A DNA stretch of 64,000 nucleotides from Hominenteromicrobium mulieris (GTDB lineage: Bacteria > Bacillota > Clostridia > Oscillospirales > Acutalibacteraceae). The translations under genes were made by a program, and so were the position numbers. The DNA is taken from NCBI RefSeq assembly GCF_020687165.1, contig NZ_JAJEQC010000004.1. One strand, 5' to 3'. Shown piece after piece: positions 35,224 through 44,320 of the stretch; position 1 is the first letter of the stretch; each line of letters begins with the position of its first letter. The notes beneath the pieces were generated by a model. It was not told where the DNA came from, did not search any database, and worked only from the letters and a program-made list of their open reading frames with translations.

Positions 35224-36116
35224 CACTTCTTCACCGTCCTTTTGCTTTTCAGCACGCCGAACTTACGGCGCACGGTGGAAGCTTCTTCCTGCGGAATGAG
35301 GTACCCCTCCAAAACATCACGCAACGTATCGCGCGTAAAGCGGCGCGCCAAAACGCCGTTTACAGCCACGGAGATCTGCCCCGTTTCTTCCGAAACCACC
35401 ACGACCACGGCATCCGACTCCTCACTGACACCAAGCGCCGCGCGGTGACGCGTGCCGAGCTCTGCAGAGACCGAAGTGTTTTTCGTCAGCGGCAGAATAC
35501 AGCCCGCCGCATGAATCATGCCGTCGCGAATGATCATGGCGCCGTCATGCAAAGGCGCCTTATTGAAGAAAATATTGCCCACAATCTGGCCGGAAGGCTC
35601 GCAGTTAATCTGCGTGCCGGTCTCAATGATGTCGCCAAGCTTCGTTTTGCGCTCGAATACGATAAGCGCGCCCATTTTGAGCTGCTGTAAAATGCCCACG
35701 CCGTCTACCACGGCGTTGATTGCCTTGCGGATCTGCGCGCGGTCATAGCTGCGGTCACGGCCTGTTACCACAGCCGCAATAGATTGTCCGACGTTGTTGC
35801 GGCCCACTTGCTCGAGCGCCTTGCGGATTTCCGGCTGAAACACAATGAGGATTGCGACGAAAGCGAACTGGAAGAAATACGCCAGCACGCGGCTGACCAT
35901 CACCAGATTAAAATACGAAGAAATAATAAACAGAATGACAAGCAGAAAAAGTCCCTTTACAAGCTGCCCCGCGCGCGTTTCGCGCACAAGCTTGACCACA
36001 CCGTAGATCAAAAATGCAACGATGATAATATCAACGGCATCTTTAAATTGAAAATTCATGGCAATGCTCACCATCCACTCCCACCAGGAAGCAATGGCTT
36101 CAAAAACCTTATTCAA
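35223..36116 (-). CDS. cdaA: Diadenylate cyclase CdaA
   Basis: About 297 residues. Three N-terminal membrane helices (after DAVDIIIVAFLIYGVV, GLFLLVILFIISSYF, VLAYFFQFAFVAILIV) precede the DAC domain with catalytic KAPLHDGAMIIRDG (DGA) and GTRHRAALGVSEESDA (RHR). It condenses two ATP into c-di-AMP, controlling potassium and osmolyte transport and wall homeostasis. I place the start at a TTG (36116), as AGAGGTG lies 6 bases before it; an ATG at 36176 has no ribosome site. The start could still differ by a few codons. Confidence 0.93.
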   Translation of the reverse strand: MNKVFEAIASWWEWMVSIAMNFQFKDAVDIIIVAFLIYGVVKLVRETRAGQLVKGLFLLVILFIISSYFNLVMVSRVLAYFFQFAFVAILIVFQPEIRKALEQVGRNNVGQSIAAVVTGRDRSYDRAQIRKAINAVVDGVGILQQLKMGALIVFERKTKLGDIIETGTQINCEPSGQIVGNIFFNKAPLHDGAMIIRDGMIHAAGCILPLTKNTSVSAELGTRHRAALGVSEESDAVVVVVSEETGQISVAVNGVLARRFTRDTLRDVLEGYLIPQEEASTVRRKFGVLKSKRTVKK

Positions 36117-36313
36117 AGCATTCACCTCTTTGCACAGGATTCGGCGGTATATACACACAGTGCACATCCGCTCCATACGATTTACTTTTTACAAAACCTA
36201 AATGCGTACTGTATATAGTTTAACACAAAGAGGTGGGGATGAAAAGGGGGAATTGTATGTTTTTTCCTGTTCTTTTCTGTATTTTTCGATTTTTATTTAC
36301 ACTTTGTTCATTT

Positions 36314-37483
36314 TTATTCGACTATTCGCGCCGCACTTTCAGCCCGAAGCGAATAGACCGTGCGAATCAGCTCCGTAATGTCCCTGTCGGTCGTGAACGC
36401 ACCCGGTGAAACGCGCACCGCGCCGCCGGGCGTTTCACCGTCCGTGCCCATTTTGCGGTGTGCGAGCGGCGCGCAGTGGAACCCACAGCGCACGGCAATG
36501 TTCCGCTTTGCAAGCACCTCGCCCACTTCTTCGCTCTGCATACCGCGCACGTTAAAGCCGAGCACCGGCACAAAGTACATCGTGTCCGGCATTGCGGTGT
36601 ATAAAACAACATGCGGCATGTTTTTGAATGCCTCGTATACGCGGCGAATGTGGCGCATTTCCCTCTCCCGCAGCATATCTTCACCGTTCGTGCGCACAAA
36701 ATCCATGCCCGCGCCGAGCGCGAGGATGCCCGGCACATTCTGCGTGCCGCTTTCAAGGTACTCCGGCATTTCCCGCGGCTGGTCCAGCTCCAACGCGCGC
36801 GTACCCGTGCCGCCCTGTATCAGGCTTTCCAGCTTTTCGCCGTTTTTCGTAATGAGCATACCCGTGCCCATCGGACCGTATAACCCCTTGTGTCCCGCGC
36901 AGCAAAGGTAATCGATGCCGTCGCGTTCCGCATGAATGGGAATCACCCCGCCGGACTGCGCCGCGTCCACGCAGATTTCCGCGCCGTATATATGCGCAAG
37001 CGCCGCCAGCCGCTCCACAGGCACGCGGATGCCGAATACATTCGAAGCCTGTGTGCAGACCAATAACCTTGTGTTCTCGCGCATCGCATGACGGAACGCG
37101 TCGAGTGTCGCGTCGTTGTCGCCGGGCGTCACGGGCACAACGGTAAACGAAACACCGTGCGCCTCCATGGCTTTCAGCGGACGCAAAGCCGCATTGTGCT
37201 CCAAATCAGTCACAAGCACGTGGTCGCCACGCTTTAACGAGTGGATAACGATATTCAGCGACTGCGTGCAGCTCGGCTGAAACGAGATGCATTCCGGGCC
37301 CGCCGCGCCGAAAAAGCTCGCCGCCTTCTGCCGCACATCGTAGACCGCCTGCGCCGTCTGCAAGCTCATTTTGAACCCGCCGCGGCCGGGGTTCGCGCCG
37401 AACTGCTCCAGCGCCTGCGCCATTTTGCGGCGCACCGAAAGCGGCTTTGGGTACGTCGTCGCGCTGTTATCGAGATAGATCAT
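36314..37483 (-). CDS. Cysteine desulfurase-like class V aminotransferase
   Basis: 389 residues. The PLP lysine is in CCAGHKGLYGPMGTG, phosphate-binding residues in FQPSCTQSLNIVI, and the active-site Cys loop in AVRCGFHCAPLAHR, as in class II desulfurases (SufS/CsdA type). The N-terminal MIYLDNSATTYPKPLSVRRKM is typical of the clostridial family that sits next to DUF3343 genes. It likely releases sulfur (or selenium) from cysteine as a persulfide. The start overlaps the DUF3343 stop by 4 bp. Confidence 0.88.
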   Translation of the reverse strand: MIYLDNSATTYPKPLSVRRKMAQALEQFGANPGRGGFKMSLQTAQAVYDVRQKAASFFGAAGPECISFQPSCTQSLNIVIHSLKRGDHVLVTDLEHNAALRPLKAMEAHGVSFTVVPVTPGDNDATLDAFRHAMRENTRLLVCTQASNVFGIRVPVERLAALAHIYGAEICVDAAQSGGVIPIHAERDGIDYLCCAGHKGLYGPMGTGMLITKNGEKLESLIQGGTGTRALELDQPREMPEYLESGTQNVPGILALGAGMDFVRTNGEDMLREREMRHIRRVYEAFKNMPHVVLYTAMPDTMYFVPVLGFNVRGMQSEEVGEVLAKRNIAVRCGFHCAPLAHRKMGTDGETPGGAVRVSPGAFTTDRDITELIRTVYSLRAESAARIVE

Positions 37484-37728
37484 TTCTTTTCGCCCCGTTC
37501 CGCACGGTAGAACACTTTCACGCCTGCATCCCGCAAAATGCGCTCCGCTTCGTCCGTGCGCTGCGGAACATATACACCATAGCCGCAGCCGCTTTCTCGG
37601 GTGCGCGGCAGCCGCTCAATGTAGGCTTTTATCCCTCTTTGAAAAAGCAGATCACGGCTTTTCAGCGCATAGGTCACGCTGCTGACAACAATAAGCCGCT
37701 TCCCGCCCGTGTCTCTTTTGTTTTCCAT
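37480..37728 (-). CDS. DUF3343 putative Se/S carrier protein
   Basis: 82 residues. KRLIVVSSVTYALKSRDLLFQRG and ESGCGYGVYVP match the DUF3343 domain, called Se/S-carrier-like because of its conserved Cys and its neighbours. The start at 37728 has GGAGGTG 6 bases upstream. Coupling by a 4-bp overlap to the desulfurase suggests it accepts the persulfide sulfur or selenium; this is inference from context. Confidence 0.82.
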   Translation of the reverse strand: MENKRDTGGKRLIVVSSVTYALKSRDLLFQRGIKAYIERLPRTRESGCGYGVYVPQRTDEAERILRDAGVKVFYRAERGEKK

Positions 37729-37796
37729 TGCAAGCACCTCCAAGCCTTCAAAACAGTCTCATCAAAACAGAATATGAGACAAGCCGGGAATTGGTG

Positions 37797-37832
37797 CAAA
37801 AAAGAGCTCCGCCGAAGCGAAGCTCTCAAAAA
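37797..37832 (-). terminator. Terminator of ispD-ispF
   Basis: Minus strand: GAGCTTCGC-TTCG-GCGGAGCTC with one G-T pair, then TTTTTTG. Confidence 0.85.
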
Positions 37833-37842
37833 TACTGCAAAT

Positions 37843-38310
37843 TTATTTCAGCAGGCACACCGCATGCGCTGCAATACCCTCGCCGCGGCCGGTAAAGCCG
37901 AGGCCCTCCTCCGTCGTCGCCTTGATGCTCACGCAATCGAGGTCGAGGTTGCAGGCGGATGCAATGTTGCGGCGCATCTCATCGATGTACGGGCGCAGCT
38001 TCGGACGCTGTGCCAAAACCGTCGCATCGATATTTTCAATCCCAAAGCCCTTGCGGCGTACCGCCGCCACCGCCACCGCGAGCAGCTTTAAGCTGTCCGC
38101 ACCGGCGTACTGCGGGTCATCGTCCGGGAAAAGCACGCCGATGTCCCCGAGCGTCGCCGCGCCGAGCAAAGCATCCGCTATGGCATGCGCGAGCACGTCC
38201 GCATCGGAATGCCCCAAAAGCCCCTTTTCATACGGGATATGCACGCCGCCCAAAATGAGCTTTCTGTTTTCTACAAGCTTGTGTACGTCATAACCATGAC
38301 CGATCCGCAT
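37843..38310 (-). CDS. ispF: 2-C-methyl-D-erythritol 2,4-cyclodiphosphate synthase
   Basis: 155 residues. Zinc ligands GYDVHKL and the cluster LLGHSDADVLAHAIADALLGAATLGDIGVLFPD are complete; the C terminus has the TTEEGLGFTGRGEGIAAHAVCLL signature. It forms the cyclodiphosphate of the MEP isoprenoid pathway. It follows ispD by 12 bp, so two consecutive-pathway enzymes share a transcript. Confidence 0.97.
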   Translation of the reverse strand: MRIGHGYDVHKLVENRKLILGGVHIPYEKGLLGHSDADVLAHAIADALLGAATLGDIGVLFPDDDPQYAGADSLKLLAVAVAAVRRKGFGIENIDATVLAQRPKLRPYIDEMRRNIASACNLDLDCVSIKATTEEGLGFTGRGEGIAAHAVCLLK

Positions 38311-38322
38311 AGTAACACTCCT

Positions 38323-39000
38323 TTACTTTTCCGCCGCAAAAGCCTCTGCCACAAGCAGATCCTCCGGCGTTGTGATCTTGATGTTTTTGTAGTCGCCCGG
38401 GGTCAAATATACCTTGCCGCCCGCCGCTTCAATGAGCTGGCAATCGTCCGTATATTGCTTTCCGGCGTTTTTCGCAAGGCACAGCGCTTCTTTATACAAA
38501 GAAAGGCGGAATACCTGCGGCGTCTGAATGGCACGCAAAGTGCTTCTCTCCGGCGTAGCGCACACCGTGCCGTCCGCCGCAGCAACCTTGATGGTGTCTT
38601 TCACCGGCACCGCCAGCGTCGCCGCGCCGTATTTTTCCGCGTCCGCGCACACGGTTTCGATTTCCTCCGGCGTGATAAACGGTCGCGCCGCATCGTGCAC
38701 GGCGATATACTCTGCGTCACCGCAAAGCGCCGCACCGTTTGAAACGGAATCCTGCCGCTCCTTGCCCCCCTCGGTAATCGTGAGCGGCTTTGTGACGAAC
38801 GCCGACGCTTTTTGGATTGCATCGAAATCGCATGCACGCGCCACAATGACGATCTTTGAGATGCACGCGGCATTCTCAAATGCGCGCAGTGTACGGCTCA
38901 AAACCGGCTCGCCGCCGATCTCCATCATCGTTTTCGAAGCGCCGCCGCTTTTCATACGTGCAGAGCTGCCCGCCGCCACCAAAATTGCCGCCGTTTTCAT
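38323..39000 (-). CDS. ispD: 2-C-methyl-D-erythritol 4-phosphate cytidylyltransferase
   Basis: 225 residues. The nucleotide-binding motif ILVAAGSSARMKSG is at the N terminus, with SVSNGAALCGDAEYIAVHDAARPFI and PVKDTIKVA following. It transfers CMP to methylerythritol phosphate. The start MKTAAILV (39000) is preceded by AAGGTGGG at 8 bases; a codon 4 positions earlier is less likely. Confidence 0.96.
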   Translation of the reverse strand: MKTAAILVAAGSSARMKSGGASKTMMEIGGEPVLSRTLRAFENAACISKIVIVARACDFDAIQKASAFVTKPLTITEGGKERQDSVSNGAALCGDAEYIAVHDAARPFITPEEIETVCADAEKYGAATLAVPVKDTIKVAAADGTVCATPERSTLRAIQTPQVFRLSLYKEALCLAKNAGKQYTDDCQLIEAAGGKVYLTPGDYKNIKITTPEDLLVAEAFAAEK

Positions 39001-39130
39001 CACGTTTCCCACCTTATTTTTTCAAGTATTCAAATGCGTTTGCCTAAAATATAAATACAGTATACCGCGATGCTCGCCGCGGGTCAAGGCAAGATAATTT
39101 TCTCTTTCGACGTTTTTTATCAAAAAAGCA

Positions 39131-39160
39131 TTGAATTCCCGCCGTCACCTATGTTAGAAT
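39131..39160 (+). promoter_or_regulatory. SigmaA-type promoter of the Na/Pi symporter gene
   Basis: TTGAAT-N18-TAGAAT on the plus strand, about 85 nt before the start codon. Confidence 0.55.
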
Positions 39161-39246
39161 AAGCTTGTATGTAAAGATTAAGTAAGAAAAAAGAAAAAAA
39201 TTTGAAAAGCGAGCGTTTTGCGCACACAAAGGAGCTGCAACCACAA

Positions 39247-41055
39247 ATGGACATTTTCTCCGTTATTACACTCTTTGGCGGACTTGCGTTCTTCCTCTAC
39301 GGCATGCATTTGCTTTCCTCCAGCCTTGAAAAAATGGTCGGCGGCAAGCTCGAACGTATTTTGCGTTCCATGACCTCAAACCGCTTCAAGGCCCTTTTGC
39401 TCGGCATGGGCATCACCATTGCGATCCAGTCCTCCTCTGCTATGACGGTCATGCTGGTCGGCCTCGTCAACTCCGGCATCATGGAGCTTGGGCAAACCAT
39501 CGGCGTCATCATGGGCTCAAACATCGGTACCACCGTCACTGCGTGGATCTTAAGCCTTTCCGGCATCACGAGCGACAACGTTTTCGTACAGCTTTTAAAG
39601 CCGGAGAGCTTTTCGCCCATCGTGGCGCTCATCGGCATCATTCTCATCATGTTCACCAAGAGCAGCAAGAAAAAGGACATCGGCTCCGTATGTGTCGGCT
39701 TCGCCATTTTGATGACCGGCATGACCATGATGAGCGGCGCGGTAAAACCGCTTGCGGACTTGCCGCAGTTTAAAGAGGTCTTAACGATTCTCGATAACCC
39801 CATCATCGCCATTTTAGTCGGCGCAGGCATCACGGCACTCATCCAGAGCTCCGCTGCTTCGCTCGGCATTCTGCAGTCTCTCGCCATGACGGGCAGTATT
39901 TCGTTCAGCATGGCGCTGCCGGTCATTATGGGCCAGAACATCGGTACATGTATCACGGCGCTGCTTTCCTCCATCGGCACCACAAAAAGCGCAAAGCGCG
40001 TGACCGCCGTGCATATCTACTTTAACGTGCTCGGCACCGTCATCTGTCTTTCCGGCTTTTATATTGCAAACAGCATTTTCCATTTCACATTCACCGACCA
40101 GCCGATCTCCTCGTTTATGATCGCAGTCGTGCATTCCGCATTCAACCTCATCACCACGTTCATTCTGCTGCCCTTCTGCAATCAGCTTGAAAAGCTCGCC
40201 GTTATCACCGTGCGTGATAAGCGCCTGAAGCCCGGCAAGCAGGATCCGCACGCGGTTTTGCTCGATGAGCGTCTGCTGCTCTCTCCGTCCTTCGCGATTG
40301 CGGAGTGCCGCAATGCCACCACAAAAATGGCAGACCTTGTGCGCGACACCATTTTGGATGCCATCGGTCTGCTCTCGCATTTTGATTCCGCCACAGCAGA
40401 AAAAATCGAGAAAAACGAAGAAACCATCGACCAGTACGAAGATAAGCTCGGTTCTTACCTCGTCAAAATTTCCAGTAAAAACCTCTCCACGGCCGACAGC
40501 AACGATGTTTCGCAGCTGTTGCATACCATCGGCGATTTCGAGCGTATCGGCGACCACGCGGTGAATCTCCTGCGTGTTGCACGCGAGATCCACGATAAAG
40601 ATCTGAAATTCTCCGAAAAGGCCCAGCAGGAGCTTGAGGTCTTCACAGGTGCTATCATCGAGATTTTGAACATCACGACAGACGCGTTCGTCGAGAACAA
40701 CTTACAGCTTTCCTACGAAGTAGAGCCGCTCGAACAGGTCATCGATTCATTGAAAGTTGAACTGAAAAACCGCCACATCCGCCGCTTACAGGAAGGCAAG
40801 TGCACCATTGAGCTCGGCTTCGTGCTCTCAGACATCCTCAACAATTTCGAGCGCGTTTCCGATCACTGCTCTAACATTGCGGTATGCCTGATCCAGATCA
40901 AGGATTCCACCATGGACACACACGGTTACTTAAACGAGATCAAAACCTCCGGCGACCCGCGCTTCACCGGCTATTACAATCGCTTCACAAGCAAGTATAC
41001 ACTACCGGAAAGCCGCCACAAAAAGGCCCCGCAGGAAGTACCTGTAAAAAGCTAA
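39247..41055 (+). CDS. Na+/phosphate symporter with PhoU-like C terminus
   Basis: 602 residues. Two Na/Pi-cotransport repeats each carry the QSS motif (ITIAIQSSSAMTVMLVGLVNSG and GITALIQSSAASLGILQSLA), with about eight membrane helices. The C-terminal 230 residues are helical and PhoU-like (IGDFERIGDHAVNLL, LNNFERVSDHCSNIAV). It imports phosphate with Na+; the PhoU part may sense or regulate. The start MDIFSVITLFGG follows AAGGAGCTGC. It is monocistronic and ends at a strong terminator. Confidence 0.93.
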   Translation: MDIFSVITLFGGLAFFLYGMHLLSSSLEKMVGGKLERILRSMTSNRFKALLLGMGITIAIQSSSAMTVMLVGLVNSGIMELGQTIGVIMGSNIGTTVTAWILSLSGITSDNVFVQLLKPESFSPIVALIGIILIMFTKSSKKKDIGSVCVGFAILMTGMTMMSGAVKPLADLPQFKEVLTILDNPIIAILVGAGITALIQSSAASLGILQSLAMTGSISFSMALPVIMGQNIGTCITALLSSIGTTKSAKRVTAVHIYFNVLGTVICLSGFYIANSIFHFTFTDQPISSFMIAVVHSAFNLITTFILLPFCNQLEKLAVITVRDKRLKPGKQDPHAVLLDERLLLSPSFAIAECRNATTKMADLVRDTILDAIGLLSHFDSATAEKIEKNEETIDQYEDKLGSYLVKISSKNLSTADSNDVSQLLHTIGDFERIGDHAVNLLRVAREIHDKDLKFSEKAQQELEVFTGAIIEILNITTDAFVENNLQLSYEVEPLEQVIDSLKVELKNRHIRRLQEGKCTIELGFVLSDILNNFERVSDHCSNIAVCLIQIKDSTMDTHGYLNEIKTSGDPRFTGYYNRFTSKYTLPESRHKKAPQEVPVKS

Positions 41056-41084
41056 CCAAGCTATTTAAAGCCGCATAGAATTTT

Positions 41085-41117
41085 AGCCCTCCGTATTTGT
41101 TTGCGGAGGGCTTTTCT
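41085..41117 (+). terminator. Terminator between the Na/Pi gene and spoIIID
   Basis: AGCCCTCCG and CGGAGGGCT arms with a 10-nt loop, followed by TTTTCTCATT on the plus strand, ending at the spoIIID stop. Confidence 0.8.
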
Positions 41118-41371
41118 CATTTCTTCTGTGCCTCGTATTTGCGCTTTGTCGCCATACCGCCGCGGATATGTCGCTGGGCTTTATTCACCGCCAGTACGCT
41201 GCTCACCTCTTTGTAAAGCCCCATATCCACGCTGCGCAGCCGCTCGGCAACGTCCTTATGTACGGTGGATTTACTCACGCCGAACTGCTTTGCGGCACGG
41301 CGCACAGTAGCTTTGTTCTCTACGATATACTCCCCCAGCATGGCGGCTCTGTCCTCAACATTCTGCTTCAT
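41117..41371 (-). CDS. spoIIID: Sporulation transcriptional regulator SpoIIID
   Basis: 84 residues. The HTH ATVRRAAKQFGVSKSTVHKDVAERL and the C-terminal basic helix (NKAQRHIRGGMATKRKYE) match SpoIIID closely. It is a mother-cell regulator that, in Bacillus, follows SigmaE and helps switch on sigK. The start at 41371 follows AAGGGTGTG. An in-frame ATG 12 codons earlier has no ribosome site and lies next to the promoter. Confidence 0.96.
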   Translation of the reverse strand: MKQNVEDRAAMLGEYIVENKATVRRAAKQFGVSKSTVHKDVAERLRSVDMGLYKEVSSVLAVNKAQRHIRGGMATKRKYEAQKK

Positions 41372-41388
41372 CGTAACACACCCTTGTC

Positions 41389-41444
41389 TGTGATACTTGT
41401 GCTGCATTATATGTTGAGCTTTTCTCTAATTATACCTCTTTTTG
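41389..41444 (-). repeat. spoIIID promoter region, left copy of an imperfect direct repeat
   Basis: Minus strand: TATAATT-N14-CATATAAT, close to SigmaE -35/-10 boxes (-10 consensus CATACAMT), 30-50 nt upstream of spoIIID. The 56-nt segment matches 55072-55127 in the same orientation at 43 of 56 positions. Confidence 0.65.
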
Positions 41445-41652
41445 TTTTGAAAAAGAATTTAAACGCTCATCAACACATGGAATCAATTGTTACTGCTCTG
41501 CCGTGCATCCCGATATTCATCAATCATGAGCCACTTTTTCCTTGAGATACCCTATGAAACCAGAACCACTTGCCCAGCAAGCAGGTCTCTTTATAAAAAG
41601 AAAGACAGCACCTAAAAGGCGCTGTCTTTCTTTTCGTTCAAAACACGATTTT
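41445..41652. other. Left edge of the AT-rich island, no gene seen
   Basis: About 200 nt between the spoIIID promoter and the MBL-fusion gene. Apart from the terminator at 41597-41633 I find no gene or recombination site. Confidence 0.5.
41597..41633 (-). terminator. Terminator of the island's enzyme operon
   Basis: The minus strand pairs AAAGACAGC+GCC with GGT+GCTGTCTTT (one mismatch), followed by CTTTTTATAAAG. Confidence 0.8.
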
Positions 41653-43059
41653 TTAAATAAAATGGAAAAAAATTCCTGCAGAACCTGTATTGCAATAATG
41701 TTCCGGAGAATCTATGACCGATTTCCAAGAAATCTTTCCAGAAATTAAATTGTTACACAGGCAGATCATATCCAGCATAACCTGCTGGCGAATTGGGTTA
41801 AAATACTGAGACTCCCCTGCTAAATAATCCTGCTGATGACGCGGATCACAGCCGTTTTCTTGAATTCCATGACCGCCTAACCAAGCAAAATTCTTCAGCT
41901 CAGACATGCGAGGGGTTATTTTCATCAGGCTTTCCCGGTACTGCTCCACCGTCTCCATTGCATGTTCTTCAGAGCAAATCAAAAGTACAATATAACCAGA
42001 TCCAATAGCGTCCCCAGTGAAAATACATTTATGACTACGATCCACAAACACTACCGAATGCGCAGTATGACCGGATAATTCCCACACTTCTACGTCTATG
42101 TCTCCTAAATGAATCTTCGTCCCTTCCTCAATAGGAATAAACTCTGTATGAGAATTGTTCGGATAACGGAACGTTGCAGGAAATACATCTGATTTTTCCC
42201 TCATCAAGGCAATATCATCTTTATGCAGGTACACACGATCAAAAGAATCCACCCAGTGCATGTGATCGCCGTGGGGATGAGTGATAGCCACCTCTACCGG
42301 AAGATTGGTGAGAGACGTCACAAGTTCCGCTAAGTTTCCTTCTCCTAAACTAGTGTCGATAAGTAACGCCTTATCCTGACCTTCAATCAAATAGCAAGAG
42401 GAAGAAAACCAATCGTCAATACGCCATACTCCGGGTTTCAGCCATATCACCTGAAATTGATGTTTCCGGTTCTGTTCCAAAAGCCATGAAACCACCCCAT
42501 CTTCCTGGATTGCCTTATTCCATGGATTCTTCTCATACATGGATCTCATTTCCACACATTCCGAACCTGCAGTTAATAGGCTCATGACCAGTTGGTCCAC
42601 GTTCACTGCCACTTTTTCCTTCCGTATAATCTGTGGTTCTTCTTCTACCAAATAAGCACGAACAGGAACATTCTTCATGGCTCTAACTTCATAGGGATCT
42701 CCATAACCTCCAACAGCGCAAATTCCCGCGAACCACTGTGGAAAATGGCTTCCAAGACGCCAGACCCAGTCCGCTGCGGAAAGGGTTCCTGTCAGAGTAA
42801 TTCTATTTTCGTCCACGTCCTCTCTCTGACGCAATGAGTAGAGCCAATCTCCTACAATCTGCTCTTCGGTTTGCGGATAGATCACTAAAGCTGCAACGCT
42901 TGCTCCATTTGCTTGAGAAAACAGCAAATTAAGATCCCTTTGTGCATCTTCTTCCTTATCCGCCAGGCAAATAATCAATGGCTTTTTTCCAGAACTTGCC
43001 CCTTCTTCCCAAAAGCAAGTCATTTTTCCGTTTTCATTCGGAATACTTAGGATTTTCAA
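41653..43059 (-). CDS. Fusion of a degenerate alpha/beta-hydrolase and an MBL-fold hydrolase
   Basis: 468 residues. The first 190 look like the C-terminal half of a PHB-depolymerase/feruloyl-esterase-type hydrolase (DENRITLTG, then HFPQWFAGICAVGGYGDP, then NPWNKAIQEDGVVSWLLEQ). At the nucleophile elbow the usual G-x-S-x-G-G reads GTLSAAD, and the catalytic His position reads EKNPWN, so it is probably inactive. Residues 200-468 form a metallo-beta-lactamase fold: ITHPHGDHMHWV, LSGHTAHSVVFVD, CIFTGDAIGSGYI and GGHGIQENG. The start is a TTG with AAAGGAG upstream. Last gene of the enzyme operon; possibly a lactone or ester hydrolase. Confidence 0.75.
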   Translation of the reverse strand: MKILSIPNENGKMTCFWEEGASSGKKPLIICLADKEEDAQRDLNLLFSQANGASVAALVIYPQTEEQIVGDWLYSLRQREDVDENRITLTGTLSAADWVWRLGSHFPQWFAGICAVGGYGDPYEVRAMKNVPVRAYLVEEEPQIIRKEKVAVNVDQLVMSLLTAGSECVEMRSMYEKNPWNKAIQEDGVVSWLLEQNRKHQFQVIWLKPGVWRIDDWFSSSCYLIEGQDKALLIDTSLGEGNLAELVTSLTNLPVEVAITHPHGDHMHWVDSFDRVYLHKDDIALMREKSDVFPATFRYPNNSHTEFIPIEEGTKIHLGDIDVEVWELSGHTAHSVVFVDRSHKCIFTGDAIGSGYIVLLICSEEHAMETVEQYRESLMKITPRMSELKNFAWLGGHGIQENGCDPRHQQDYLAGESQYFNPIRQQVMLDMICLCNNLISGKISWKSVIDSPEHYCNTGSAGIFFHFI

Positions 43060-43093
43060 ACTTAATTCTCCTTTCTACACTTATAATTTGCAC

Positions 43094-44302
43094 TCACGGT
43101 CTTACAGCTGTGCCGTCAGTAGTACGAGCCAAAAGCCATCCGGGCTCACGGTAACTGCAAGGATACATAGCCGCCTTTTTCTCATCAATATCTATACCAA
43201 AACCGGGCTTATCATTGGCATACAGATAACCATTCCGCACTTGAGGACAACCAGGGAATACCTCTTCTTCCTCTGGGGAAAACCCGGAAAACTCCTGAAT
43301 TCCGAAATTCGGAATGGCAAGATCCAGATGAAGTTGGGCAACCACTCCCACCGGAGAAAGATCTCCAGGTCCATGCCAAGCAGTGCGTACGCCGAAATTC
43401 TCGCACAACGCCGCCAACTTTCGGGCAGGCGTTAGGCCACCTATCTGACTGACGTGAACCCTGATATAGTCGATTAACCGCTTGGAGATTAGCTCGTTCC
43501 ATTCAATCGGATTATTGAATAACTCACCCATGGCAAGAGGTACTGCTGTCTGATTGCGGAAATGGCTAAACCACCCCATTTGCTCCGGCGAAAGAGCATC
43601 TTCCAGAAAGAACAGTTGGTATGGTTCAAGTTTCTTGGCTAACCCTATCGCCTGTGCTGGTGTTAACCGCTCGTGTATATCGTGAAGCAACTCCACTTCA
43701 TATCCTAACTTGTCGCGAAGATGGCTAAATAGCTTAACTACCCCCGCACAGTACTGATTCGGGTCATAGTAAGCACCAGGCTTGCTGTTTTCCGGAGAAA
43801 TAACTCGTTGTTTTCCCTTTCCCATCTGACCGCCATAGGTTCCCATCTGGCATCGCAGGTAACGATATCCATCTTCCATATACCTGCGAACATTTTCTTC
43901 CACCTCTTCGGGAGTGGCACCGTCAGTGTGACGATAGACCGACACTGCTTCCCGGCACTTTCCTCCTAGCAAATCATATACCGGCATGCCCGCCATTTTG
44001 CCTTTAATATCCCAAAGCGCTTCATCTACACCAGAGATAGCGTTGTTGAGTACAGGACCGTTACGCCAATAGGAACTTCCCATAGCTGTCTGCCAGATAT
44101 CTTCAATATCATTCACGCAACGTCCCACCAGCAAAGGTTTCATATATTCCTCCACTGCCGTGGCTACAGCCGCCCAACGTTGGGTAAATGTGGCACAGCC
44201 TAATCCATAAAGCCCCGGCTCACTGGTCTCCACTTTTACTACTACTAAGTCAATGCCTCGGGGCGCTGTAAGGATTGTTTTAATATTCCGAATTGTGACC
44301 AT
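43094..44302 (-). CDS. Enolase-superfamily sugar-acid dehydratase (ManD/RspA-like)
   Basis: 402 residues. N-terminal capping domain (VTIRNIKTILTAPRGIDLVVVKVET...LLVGRCVNDIEDIWQ) and a barrel with metal ligands: HDIHERL, FFLEDALSPEQ and MGELFNNPIEW; a conserved His is in TAWHGPGDLSPVG and the ManD-like VYRHTDG is present. ManD-type enzymes dehydrate mannonate or gluconate to 2-keto-3-deoxy acids; some relatives have little activity. The neighbouring SDR and lactonase suggest its substrate is the aldonate they make (inference). Confidence 0.85.
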   Translation of the reverse strand: MVTIRNIKTILTAPRGIDLVVVKVETSEPGLYGLGCATFTQRWAAVATAVEEYMKPLLVGRCVNDIEDIWQTAMGSSYWRNGPVLNNAISGVDEALWDIKGKMAGMPVYDLLGGKCREAVSVYRHTDGATPEEVEENVRRYMEDGYRYLRCQMGTYGGQMGKGKQRVISPENSKPGAYYDPNQYCAGVVKLFSHLRDKLGYEVELLHDIHERLTPAQAIGLAKKLEPYQLFFLEDALSPEQMGWFSHFRNQTAVPLAMGELFNNPIEWNELISKRLIDYIRVHVSQIGGLTPARKLAALCENFGVRTAWHGPGDLSPVGVVAQLHLDLAIPNFGIQEFSGFSPEEEEVFPGCPQVRNGYLYANDKPGFGIDIDEKKAAMYPCSYREPGWLLARTTDGTAVRP

Positions 44303-44320
44303 ATCAAATAAGTTCCTTTC

